Shown in pieces: positions 1-6,630 of a stretch of DNA of 11,024 nt. A program made the position numbers and the translations under genes. Origin of the DNA: Anaerolineae bacterium (GTDB lineage Bacteria; Chloroflexota; Anaerolineae; Aggregatilineales; UBA3940); contig JADZAD010000225.1 in the NCBI GenBank assembly GCA_020852775.1, positions 1 through 11,024 of the forward strand, given 5' to 3'. The notes under the pieces are model-generated. The model had not been told where the DNA came from, did not search any database, and saw only the letters and a program-made list of their open reading frames with translations. Position 1 is the stretch's first letter. Every line of letters begins with the position of its first letter.

Positions 1-240
1 CACCCGGACGAGATTCAACTCCGGCAGCGGCTGGCACAGGTCTACCAGCACCAGGGCCGGACGACCGATGCCGTCGCCCAGTTGGATGCGCTTGGCGAGA
101 TGCTGCTCGATGCGGGAGATTACGCTACCGCCGCGCAGACGATCCGCAAGATCATTTCGATGAACCCACCGGATGTCGCCCAGTACCAGGAACTGCTTGA
201 GCAGATCAACGCTTCAGCAGGGGGCAGCATCTCCGGTTAG
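1..240 (+). CDS. TPR-repeat protein, 3' end (partial)
   Basis: The first reading frame is open from the window edge to a TAG at 238-240, giving the last 79 residues of a protein whose start lies outside. The fragment is helical and Ala/Gln/Leu-rich. It resembles tandem tetratricopeptide repeats: residues about 5-32 form one helical pair, and about 33-60 form a better TPR with the typical Gly-Asp-Tyr turn followed by Ala-Ala and ending in Asn-Pro-Pro-Asp. TPRs are protein-interaction scaffolds, so no enzymatic role can be given. The tail after the last helix is short and Gly/Ser-rich. It lies 113 bp upstream of cdaA on the same strand, so co-transcription is possible but not shown. The identity of the full protein cannot be judged from this piece. 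Confidence 0.75.
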   Translation, partial: HPDEIQLRQRLAQVYQHQGRTTDAVAQLDALGEMLLDAGDYATAAQTIRKIISMNPPDVAQYQELLEQINASAGGSISG

Positions 241-353
241 CTGCTGGCGCGAGGATACTCCGCGGCATGACAGAACATCTGACAATCTGCCCAGCGCGTG
301 GGCTTGTGTGCGCCGGACAACCCTGAGCCTCGAATACTTCCGGATAACTGCCT

Positions 354-1223
354 GTGGGCCTGCAAGAAATCCTCTGGACGCTACAGAACTTCCCGCAAAA
401 CTGGCAGAACTTCCTTGACGTCTTTCTCGTCGGGTCGATCGTCTTCCTGATCCTCAAGCTGGTGCGGGGCACCCGTGCCGCGACGCTGCTGCGCGGCATC
501 ATCATCTTTCTGATCGGTATCTGGGCGCTCTCTGGCGTACTGAACCTGCAGGCGTTTTCATGGCTGCTGCGGAATACTCTTACCGCACTGATCATTGCTG
601 TCCCGGTGATTTTTCAGGACGACCTGCGGCGCTGGCTCGACCAGCTCGGACGCATCGGCCTGCTGGGTGGTGCCAGCTCCCTGAGCGAGGCGAACCGCAA
701 CGTGCTGGTGCAGGAGATCGCGGACGCTGCACGCAGCCTCTCCCGGCAGCGGCACGGCGCGCTGATGGTCATCGAGCGGGATACCGGCCTGCAGGAATAC
801 ATAGACTCCGGGGTACGGATGGATTCAATCGTCACCAGCGCCCTGCTCCAGACGAGTTTCTTCCCGAACACGCCGCTCCATGATGGGGCGATCATCATCC
901 GTGGAGAGCGTATTGTGGCGGGCGCCTGCACCCTTCCAGTCTCCGGAGCACGCAGGCTGCCTGACCGCTCGATGGGTCTGCGTCACCGCTCGGCACTTGG
1001 TCTTTCGGAGGTGAGTGACGCGGTCGTGGTGGTCGTCTCTGAAGAAACGGGGCGTATCTCGGTGGTCGAGGGGCGGCGCTTCATCCGGGGGGTAGATTAC
1101 GAGCGCCTGGTGCTGATCCTGTCCGAGTACATCAAGCCACCGCAGCGGAGCGGGATGACGGCACTTCTGAGTGGCATCCAACGCACTCTGCGGCGCATCG
1201 GATTGCTGGATTCGGTAATCTGA
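354..1223 (+). CDS. cdaA: Membrane diadenylate cyclase CdaA
   Basis: Makes the second messenger cyclic di-AMP from two ATP at the inner face of the membrane. The 289-residue product has the CdaA layout. Three hydrophobic helices lie at about 20-38, 45-63 and 67-88, followed by a short linker and a DAC cyclase domain at about 105-260. The two signature motifs are intact: Asp-Gly-Ala at 177-179, after a Thr-Pro-Leu-His, and Arg-His-Arg at 210-212 followed by Ser-Ala. The length matches the family (about 270-290). Translation starts at a GTG. An in-frame TAA at 345-347 rules out any start further upstream apart from a CTG at 348. No clear Shine-Dalgarno is visible. It is followed almost directly by cdaR, its usual partner, so the two are probably one operon. 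In Firmicutes c-di-AMP controls potassium and osmolyte uptake and wall homeostasis; the same role here is inferred. Confidence 0.95.
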   Translation: MGLQEILWTLQNFPQNWQNFLDVFLVGSIVFLILKLVRGTRAATLLRGIIIFLIGIWALSGVLNLQAFSWLLRNTLTALIIAVPVIFQDDLRRWLDQLGRIGLLGGASSLSEANRNVLVQEIADAARSLSRQRHGALMVIERDTGLQEYIDSGVRMDSIVTSALLQTSFFPNTPLHDGAIIIRGERIVAGACTLPVSGARRLPDRSMGLRHRSALGLSEVSDAVVVVVSEETGRISVVEGRRFIRGVDYERLVLILSEYIKPPQRSGMTALLSGIQRTLRRIGLLDSVI

Positions 1224-1246
1224 GCAGGGGATTGTGGCTGAAGGCT

Positions 1247-2509
1247 ATGATGAAAGCAATTCTGAATTGGCTGGGCCGTAATATCTGGACGCTCCTGCTC
1301 TCGCTGGTGCTGGCGATGACGCTGTGGATCGTGGCCAGCCAGGAGCAGAACCCGGTGGAAGAACGCCAGATGACCGCCGCCGTCCCGATCCAGGTGATCG
1401 CGCCGGATGCGGGGCTGGTGATCATCAACGAACTCCCTGCCGAAACCCGCCTGCGCCTGCGCGCCCAGACGGATACCTGGCAGTCACTCTCCACGGAAGA
1501 TGTTTCTGTTACCGCGGATTTGCGCGGCCTCGGGCCGGGAACCCATCAGGTGGAACTGCAGATGGAGGTCTTTGCGCGGGCGGTGGCTGTTTCGGCCAAC
1601 CCCGGGCAGATCAGGGTGACCCTCGAACGCGAGATCAACCGTACTATGGCTGTCACGTTCGAGCAGACCGGGCGCACACCGCTCGGCTACCGCACCGAAG
1701 CGCCAACTATTGCACCCGCCACGGTAACTATCACCGGGCCGGAGACGCTTGTCCAGAGCGTTGACAAACTGCGCGCCGTCGCTGATGTCACCGATCTGCG
1801 CGAAGACCTGGACACCACGCTGCGCGTCCAGCCGATTGACAGGGATGGACAGCCTGTCGAAGGCCTGACCCTGCGCACTGAGACAGTCGAAGTAAACCTG
1901 CCGGTGGTACAGATTGCGGGCTTCAAGGATGTTGCCGTGCGCGTAGTGACCGTCGGGCAGCCAGCGCGAGGCTATTTCGTCACCAGCCCCGCCGTTTCGC
2001 CATCAGTCATCACGATCCAGGGTGATCCGGCGCTGATCAGCACCCTGCCCCCACTCATCGAGACGCAACCCGTCGATCTGACGAACCTCAAGGGCGACCT
2101 GAGCATCGAGGTCGGGTTGAACCTGCCCCAGGGCGTGTCTGCGCAGCCTGGTACCGTACAGGTCGCCATCTCGATCTCCGCGCAGCAGGGCGGTCGCTCC
2201 ATTGTGGTGCCGGTCACCGTGATCGGGCTGGCAAATGGGCTGGAAGCGACCGTCACACCGGGTGAAGTCGAGGTGTTCCTCTCCGGGCCAATCCCGGTGC
2301 TGGATGAACTCTCGACTACCGACGTGATCATCCGGGCGAACGTCCGGGATCTGGCGATTGGCTCGTATCAGGTTCCGGTGCTGGGCACGATTGCGCGTGA
2401 ACAGATCGTACTGGAGTCGCTCCTCCCGGCCACCGTCGAGGTGCAAATCCTGCCGGAGGGGCTGAACAGTGCCGATGGCCTGACCGCAACACCATCAAAT
2501 TCACCCTGA
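1247..2509 (+). CDS. cdaR: CdaR/YbbR-domain regulator of CdaA
   Basis: Predicted membrane-anchored partner that modulates CdaA activity from outside the cytoplasm. From the ATG at 1247 the protein has 420 residues. One N-terminal transmembrane helix lies at about 11-31, the rest being extracytoplasmic. Four YbbR repeats follow, at about 41-130, 133-220, 225-310 and 320-400. Repeats 2-4 show the recurring pattern of a Gly-Pro or Gly-Asp turn, then a loop, then a Val-Asp/Arg-Asp-Leu strand, as in VTITGPETLV and VITIQGDPALI. The tail is Thr/Ser/Pro-rich. The start is uncertain: a TTG at 1232 and a second ATG at 1250 are in frame. I prefer 1247 or 1250 because AAGG at 1241-1244 lies just upstream, while the AGGGG at 1226-1230 is only 1 nt from the TTG. 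The gene begins 8-26 nt after cdaA. In Firmicutes glmM usually follows; here der does. Confidence 0.88.
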   Translation: MMKAILNWLGRNIWTLLLSLVLAMTLWIVASQEQNPVEERQMTAAVPIQVIAPDAGLVIINELPAETRLRLRAQTDTWQSLSTEDVSVTADLRGLGPGTHQVELQMEVFARAVAVSANPGQIRVTLEREINRTMAVTFEQTGRTPLGYRTEAPTIAPATVTITGPETLVQSVDKLRAVADVTDLREDLDTTLRVQPIDRDGQPVEGLTLRTETVEVNLPVVQIAGFKDVAVRVVTVGQPARGYFVTSPAVSPSVITIQGDPALISTLPPLIETQPVDLTNLKGDLSIEVGLNLPQGVSAQPGTVQVAISISAQQGGRSIVVPVTVIGLANGLEATVTPGEVEVFLSGPIPVLDELSTTDVIIRANVRDLAIGSYQVPVLGTIAREQIVLESLLPATVEVQILPEGLNSADGLTATPSNSP

Positions 2510-2516
2510 AGCACGG

Positions 2517-2522
2517 TATAAT
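2517..2522 (+). promoter_or_regulatory. Candidate -10 element for der
   Basis: A perfect TATAAT lies 8 bp after the cdaR stop. Nothing close to TTGACA sits 15-19 bp upstream (ATCAAA at 17 bp is the best), so this would be a weak-35 promoter or a chance match. If used, transcription would begin near 2529 and give der a leader of about 85 nt that includes the GC hairpin at 2557-2579. Confidence 0.4.
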
Positions 2523-2556
2523 CGTCCCACTGATTCAGCTTAACCTTTCCGGGAGC

Positions 2557-2579
2557 CGGCGCGCAATACAGGCGCGCCG
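2557..2579 (+). terminator. 8-bp GC hairpin in the cdaR-der spacer
   Basis: CGGCGCGC at 2557-2564 and GCGCGCCG at 2572-2579 form a perfect inverted repeat around a 7-nt loop (AATACAG). The sequence after it, TGTTTCT, is only moderately T-rich. It could be an intrinsic terminator ending the cdaA-cdaR transcript. If the TATAAT at 2517 is a real promoter, it would instead be a structured element in the der leader. The stem ends 33 nt before the der start codon, so it leaves the ribosome binding site free. Confidence 0.5.
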
Positions 2580-2602
2580 TGTTTCTGCTTGCCTGATTTA
2601 TC

Positions 2603-2607
2603 GGGAG
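2603..2607 (+). promoter_or_regulatory. Ribosome binding site that fixes the der start
   Basis: GGGAG is placed 5 nt before the ATG at 2613. It supports that ATG over the in-frame TTG at 2589, which would add eight residues with no counterpart in Der proteins. Confidence 0.7.
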
Positions 2608-2612
2608 TTCTG

Positions 2613-3989
2613 ATGGCGTATTATCCAACTGTTGCCCTTGTCGGGCGGCCCAACGTCGGCAAATCCACATTATTCAACCGCCTGACCGGGCAGAATCTTG
2701 CCGCCGTCCATGAGAAGGCGGGCACTACCCGCGACAGGCAGTACGCCGAAGCCGAATGGACAGGCGTCGGGTTTATGCTGGTCGATACGGGCGGTATTGA
2801 GGCCCTGCTGCCAATTGAAAAAGGCCTGGAGGTACCTCTGTCAGAGGACTCCGCGGCCTTCATCCGTGAGATTCGCGCCCAGGCGGAGATCGCCATCGAG
2901 GATGCGGACGTGATTGTGCTGGTGGTGGACATACGCACCGGGATCACGGCGGCGGACGAGGAGGTCGCGGACATCCTGCGGCGTACTGATAAGCCCGTGA
3001 TTGTCGCCGCGAACAAGGGTGACAACGTTGCACAGCGGCAGATGGCAGTGGATTTCTACGAACTGGGGCTGGGCCCGGTGATCGGCGTATCAGGCCTGCA
3101 GGGGATGAATATCGGTGACCTGCTGGATGAGATCGTGCACTCGCTGCCTCGCCAGCGCCCGGAGGACGAAACCGAGGACGACTCACTCAAGATCGCCATC
3201 CTGGGACGGCCCAACGTCGGGAAGTCGTCGCTACTGAACCGCCTGCTGGGCCAGGAGCGTGTGATCGTGAGCCCGGTCGCCGGCACCACCCGCGACCCGA
3301 TCGATACGAAGCTCACCTATTTCGGCGAGGCGATCACCCTGATCGACACGGCAGGTATCCGCCGCCGTGGGAAGATCGAACGCGGGATTGAGCGCTACAG
3401 CGTGATCCGGGCGCTCCAGTCGATCAAGCGGGCGGATGTCTGCCTGCTGCTGATCGACGCGATTGAGGGTATCACGCTGCAGGATGCCCACGTTGCCGGT
3501 TACATCACCGAGGCATACAAGAGCGTGATCGTGCTGGTGAACAAGTGGGACGCGATCGAGAAGGACAGCTACACCATCCTGGAATACGAGGCGCAGGTGC
3601 GTGACACGCTCAAGTTCCTGCCTTACGTGCCGGTGCTGTTCATCTCGGCAAAGACCGGCCAGCGCGTCAGCGAGGTGATCCCGATGGCGAAGCGAATCGT
3701 GGAAGAGCGTTTCCATCGCCTGAGCACCTCAGAGCTGAACCAGATCGTGCGTAAGGCAGTCGAGGCGCAGGCCCCGCCAAGCAAGCAGGGTAAGCGGCTG
3801 AAGATCCGCTACGCCAGCCAGGTCGCGGTGGATCCGCCCAAGTTCCTGTTCCACGTCAACGACCCACAGATCGTGCACTTCTCGTATGAGCGATACCTGG
3901 AGAACCAGATCCGTGAAGCCTATCCCTTCTTCGGCACCCCCCTGCTGATGGAGTTCCGCCGGAGCAGCGAAGACCGTTTCAAGGAGTGA
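2613..3989 (+). CDS. der: Ribosome assembly GTPase Der (EngA), two GTPase domains
   Basis: Essential factor for late 50S subunit assembly, carrying two tandem G domains and a KH-like C-terminal domain. The 458-residue product shows both P-loops as GRPNVGKS (11-18 and 198-205). The switch II motifs are DTGG (58-61) and DTAGIRR (245-251). The nucleotide specificity motifs are NKGD (134-137) and NKWD (310-313), with SAK at 345-347. The KH-like domain spans about 360-445 and includes the typical FVND-like and HFSYERYLENQIREA segments. B. subtilis Der has 436 residues. Part of the extra length is an insertion of about 14 residues after the first switch II (about 63-85), compared from memory of the B. 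subtilis protein. A linker rich in Glu/Asp (183-190) joins the G domains. It follows cdaR by 103 bp with its own candidate promoter and converges on the ROK kinase gene, whose stop is 8 bp away. Confidence 0.97.
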   Translation: MAYYPTVALVGRPNVGKSTLFNRLTGQNLAAVHEKAGTTRDRQYAEAEWTGVGFMLVDTGGIEALLPIEKGLEVPLSEDSAAFIREIRAQAEIAIEDADVIVLVVDIRTGITAADEEVADILRRTDKPVIVAANKGDNVAQRQMAVDFYELGLGPVIGVSGLQGMNIGDLLDEIVHSLPRQRPEDETEDDSLKIAILGRPNVGKSSLLNRLLGQERVIVSPVAGTTRDPIDTKLTYFGEAITLIDTAGIRRRGKIERGIERYSVIRALQSIKRADVCLLLIDAIEGITLQDAHVAGYITEAYKSVIVLVNKWDAIEKDSYTILEYEAQVRDTLKFLPYVPVLFISAKTGQRVSEVIPMAKRIVEERFHRLSTSELNQIVRKAVEAQAPPSKQGKRLKIRYASQVAVDPPKFLFHVNDPQIVHFSYERYLENQIREAYPFFGTPLLMEFRRSSEDRFKE

Positions 3990-3997
3990 GGTGGGGT

Positions 3998-4969
3998 TCA
4001 GCGGCCTCGGCCCGGTTCGTCGATGAAGCGCAGTTTCGCCAGCAGCGCCGCACCGATCAGTGCGACATCGTCGCCCAACTGCGCCGGCACGATGGGTGTC
4101 TCGCGCCAGTAGATCGGGTCAACGGCATATTCGCGTACCGCCTCCCGGATCGGCTCAAAGAGCAGATCGCCCAGCAGCGAGACCGCCCCGCCGAGCACGA
4201 CCATATCCGGATGCAGCATCACCAGCACCGAGCTGATACCGATCCCGATGTAGCGGCCTGCCTGGGCGATCACCTCACGCGCCAGCCGGTCACCCTGCCG
4301 GGCCGCCTCACCGACCGTCTTCCCGGTGATCGCCGCAACATCACCACTGACCATGTCGCGGATCAGCGAGGCTTCACCCGCCGCGATCCGCTCTCGTGCA
4401 ACCCGCGCGAGAGCCGGGCCTGACGCGATGTTCTCAAGGTACCCCTTACGATCCGGCCCACTGATTGGATCGCCGGGTGCGATGGAGATGAAGCCGAGTT
4501 CACCTGCCTGCCCGCGCCCCGTATGGAGTTGCCCATTGATGATCAGTCCGGATCCGATCCCCGTGCTGATGGTCATATAGACCATCGTGCGGGTGCCCTT
4601 GCCTGCACCCAGTGTGTATTCCGCCAGCGCCGCGAGGTCAGCGTCATTGCCGACCGCCACACGCAGCCCGGTTGCCTGCTCAAGGATGTCACGGATAGGA
4701 AGGTTGCTGAAGGGCAGGTTCGGTGTGGTAAACGTGCGTCCGGTTACCGGATCGAGTGGGCCGGGGGAAGAGAGCCCGATCCCCACGACGTCGCCCGGCT
4801 CATCCGGGAGCACCTGCTCTATCGACTCCGCAACCCGCGCCATTACCGCGCTGGCCCCTTCGCTGGCGCGCGTTGGCTGCTCAACCCGTTCGAGCAGCAC
4901 GGCATTCTGGTCAAACAGCGCGGCCCGGATACGGGTGCCGCCGAGGTCTGCACCGATCAGATAGGACAC
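3998..4969 (-). CDS. ROK-family sugar kinase (glucokinase-like), zinc motif lost
   Basis: Probably phosphorylates a hexose such as glucose with ATP in the cytoplasm; the exact sugar cannot be told. The 323-residue length is typical of ROK kinases. The N-terminal phosphate-binding motif is DLGGTRIRAALFD (8-20), and the catalytic Asp is D109 in GNDAD (107-111). The central ROK signature is STGIGSGLI (135-143) through GQAGELG (153-159), and E179 matches the sugar-binding Glu of the usual Gly-Cys-Leu-Glu. All four residues that normally hold the structural zinc are replaced: the His after GELG is F160, and the three Cys of CxCGxxGC are S170, P172 and Y177. The start is a GTG with a weak GGGG at 4974-4977. 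The gene lies 84 bp after dnaA on the same strand, with a candidate promoter of its own. There is no helix-turn-helix, so this is a kinase rather than a ROK repressor. Confidence 0.88.
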   Translation of the reverse strand: MSYLIGADLGGTRIRAALFDQNAVLLERVEQPTRASEGASAVMARVAESIEQVLPDEPGDVVGIGLSSPGPLDPVTGRTFTTPNLPFSNLPIRDILEQATGLRVAVGNDADLAALAEYTLGAGKGTRTMVYMTISTGIGSGLIINGQLHTGRGQAGELGFISIAPGDPISGPDRKGYLENIASGPALARVARERIAAGEASLIRDMVSGDVAAITGKTVGEAARQGDRLAREVIAQAGRYIGIGISSVLVMLHPDMVVLGGAVSLLGDLLFEPIREAVREYAVDPIYWRETPIVPAQLGDDVALIGAALLAKLRFIDEPGRGR

Positions 4970-5007
4970 GTCGCCCCGCTTTCAGGTAGAGTGGATATGT
5001 TGCTGAT

Positions 5008-5036
5008 AGTATAACGGTTCGTGGGGTGAATGAAAG
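5008..5036 (-). promoter_or_regulatory. Candidate promoter for the ROK kinase gene
   Basis: On the minus strand TATACT (complement of 5008-5013) lies 17 bp after CTTTCA (complement of 5031-5036). The -10 matches 5 of 6 consensus bases, the -35 only 3 of 6. The start would be near 5001, giving a leader of about 30 nt. Read-through from dnaA is the alternative. Confidence 0.45.
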
Positions 5037-5053
5037 ATGCAGAGCAGCCAGTA

Positions 5054-6466
5054 TCAGCGCAAAACCTGGCGGACAGGTTCGGCACTGCGGGCACGGCGCA
5101 GGCTGTCGGTGATTGCCAGTACCTGCTGGCGCAGATGTGTATTGGCACGCACCATCTCGGCGACACGCTCGCAACTGTACAATACTGTCGAGTGGTTGCG
5201 TCCGCCCAGTTCGCTGCCGATCTGCGGGAGAGACAGATCAAGTTCGGTACGGGCGAGGTACATCACCACCTGCCGCGCAATCGAGACATCCCGGCTGCGA
5301 TCACGCCCGGCTATCGCTTCCGGAGCAAGGCCGTAGTAGTCCGTGACAGCAAGGACGATATCCTGCAGAGTAAGTACCGCCGGGGTCGCCCCACCGGGGC
5401 TGAGGACGGATTCCAGCAGATGGGCCGCCGGCGCCCCGTGTGAAACGAGCATGGCGGCCAGCAGACGATTCAGCGCCCCTTCAAGATCGCGCATACTGCC
5501 TGAAACCTGTTCCGCCAGCACCTCAAGCACCTGATCCGGGACACGATCAGTGAACCCACGCTGGCGCAGCCGGATATCGAGGATATCGAGCCGGGTGAGG
5601 TAATCAGGCGCGTCGAGTTCGACCACCAATCCGCCCTCAAAGCGCGAACGCAGACGTGGATCGAGCTTCGGCACGGCTGAGGGCGCACGGTTCAATGCCA
5701 GCACTACCTGTCCTCCGGCGTGATACAGCGCCTCAAACGTGTGGAAGAACTCCTCCTGTGAGGATTCCTTCCCCGCAAGAAACTGAGCATCGTCCACAAG
5801 CAGAACATCCAGCGAACGGTAACGCCCGCGGAAGTCCGCCGTCCGATGGGACTGGATCGCGCCGATCAGTTCGTTGGTAAACGTCTCGGCGGAGGTGTAG
5901 AGCACCTGCAGCCCTTGCGCGGCGAGTGCGTTACCGACAGCGTGCAGCAGGTGTGACTTGCCCAGCCCGACCCCGGCCTGGATAACAAGCGGGTTGAACT
6001 GCGTGGCGGGCGCTTCGACAATCGCCAGCGCCGCCGCATGTGCCATGCGGTTACACGAACCGAGCGCAAACGCCTCAAACGTCATACCCGGGTTCAGGCG
6101 GGTTTCCGCATAGGGCAGCGGTTCGTAGAAAGGAGTCGGTCGTGGCTCTTCCTGCCGGGGGAGCAGCGGCCCCGCTCCAGCGGGTTCCGCGGCAGGGTGC
6201 GGAGGCTTGAACAGGACGAACTCCACTTCAACGGGCTGCCTCGCCACCTGTCCCAGCGTCCGCGTGATGGCCTTTCGCAGGCGCTGATCCAGCCATTCGC
6301 GCGCATAGACGTTCTCGACGCCGATGGTGTACCTTCCACCTTCGTGTGAGAGGAAGCGGGCGCCACGCAGCCATGTATTGAACGTCTCCCGGGGGAGTTG
6401 CAATTGCAGTTCTCCGAGGGCCGTCTGCCATATGGTCGCCGGGTCGTGCGGTTGATTGTGAACCAT
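5054..6466 (-). CDS. dnaA: Chromosomal replication initiator DnaA, with unusual motif residues
   Basis: AAA+ ATPase that binds DnaA boxes and opens the replication origin. The 470-residue product shows domain I (about 9-86, starting with the usual IWQTALGEL), a short Pro-rich domain II (about 87-125), the AAA+ domain (about 126-350) and DNA-binding domain IV (about 365-470). Walker A is AGVGLGKS (164-171), with Ala in place of the first Gly. Walker B is LLVDDAQF (222-229). The arginine finger is R275 in RLRSRF, and sensor 2 is R326 in GSMRDLEGALNRL. Sensor 1 reads LALNRAP instead of the usual LTSDRPP. Domain IV has ARQVVMYLAR and GGRNHSTV (421-428), where Asn424 replaces the usual Asp. The ATG at 6466 is chosen because homology begins there and GAGG (6470-6473) precedes it; the frame stays open upstream to 6577 without homology. 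dnaN does not adjoin it. A divergent paralogue cannot be excluded. Confidence 0.93.
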   Translation of the reverse strand: MVHNQPHDPATIWQTALGELQLQLPRETFNTWLRGARFLSHEGGRYTIGVENVYAREWLDQRLRKAITRTLGQVARQPVEVEFVLFKPPHPAAEPAGAGPLLPRQEEPRPTPFYEPLPYAETRLNPGMTFEAFALGSCNRMAHAAALAIVEAPATQFNPLVIQAGVGLGKSHLLHAVGNALAAQGLQVLYTSAETFTNELIGAIQSHRTADFRGRYRSLDVLLVDDAQFLAGKESSQEEFFHTFEALYHAGGQVVLALNRAPSAVPKLDPRLRSRFEGGLVVELDAPDYLTRLDILDIRLRQRGFTDRVPDQVLEVLAEQVSGSMRDLEGALNRLLAAMLVSHGAPAAHLLESVLSPGGATPAVLTLQDIVLAVTDYYGLAPEAIAGRDRSRDVSIARQVVMYLARTELDLSLPQIGSELGGRNHSTVLYSCERVAEMVRANTHLRQQVLAITDSLRRARSAEPVRQVLR

Positions 6467-6494
6467 GGGCCTCGTGGCAAGGTGGATAGGGCAC

Positions 6495-6534
6495 AAAAGG
6501 GCGGAAATCCACATCCGGTGGGGTGCTTCCGCCC
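6495..6534 (-). terminator. Terminator-like hairpin in the dnaA leader (possible attenuator)
   Basis: On the minus strand GGGCGGAA and TTCCGCCC (plus positions 6527-6534 and 6499-6506) form a perfect 8-bp stem. A nested 4-bp stem, CCAC/GTGG (6518-6521 with 6509-6512), lies inside the 20-nt loop. The stem is followed at once by TTTT (6498-6495). It lies between the predicted dnaA promoter and the start codon, 28 nt upstream of the latter. A TGTGGATTT in the loop (complement of 6505-6513) resembles a DnaA box at 7 of 9 positions. Confidence 0.5.
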
Positions 6535-6551
6535 TGCAACCAATTGCCCTC

Positions 6552-6581
6552 ATCATAACCGAAACCACACAGCACAATCAA
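6552..6581 (-). promoter_or_regulatory. Predicted dnaA promoter
   Basis: On the minus strand TTGATT (complement of 6576-6581) is followed after 18 bp by TATGAT (complement of 6552-6557). The matches to consensus are 4 of 6 and 5 of 6. Initiation near 6545 would give a leader of about 78 nt that contains the hairpin at 6499-6534. It is the best-placed promoter for dnaA. Confidence 0.55.
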
Positions 6582-6589
6582 TCCTGATG

Positions 6590-6614
6590 CCTTAAAATCT
6601 GGCATTCTTTAAGG
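6590..6614. repeat. AT-rich inverted repeat upstream of the dnaA promoter
   Basis: CCTTAAA (6590-6596) and TTTAAGG (6608-6614) are perfect inverted copies around 11 nt. An overlapping pair, ATGCC (6587-6591) and GGCAT (6601-6605), could form an alternative stem. It starts 9 bp upstream of the -35 of the predicted dnaA promoter, a usual place for an operator. Confidence 0.45.
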
Positions 6615-6630
6615 TCTGCCGATGTTAAAA

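Noticed and set aside
289..303. Short hairpin GCCCA/TGGGC before cdaA as a terminator of the TPR gene
   Set aside because: The stem has only 5 bp and is followed by TTGTGTG rather than a T-run, too weak to call. Nothing else stands out in the 113-bp spacer.
6464..6577. An upstream start for dnaA at 6577
   Set aside because: The extra 37 residues are Cys/Met-rich with no DnaA similarity, and they would cover the predicted promoter and leader hairpin. GAGG precedes the ATG at 6466.
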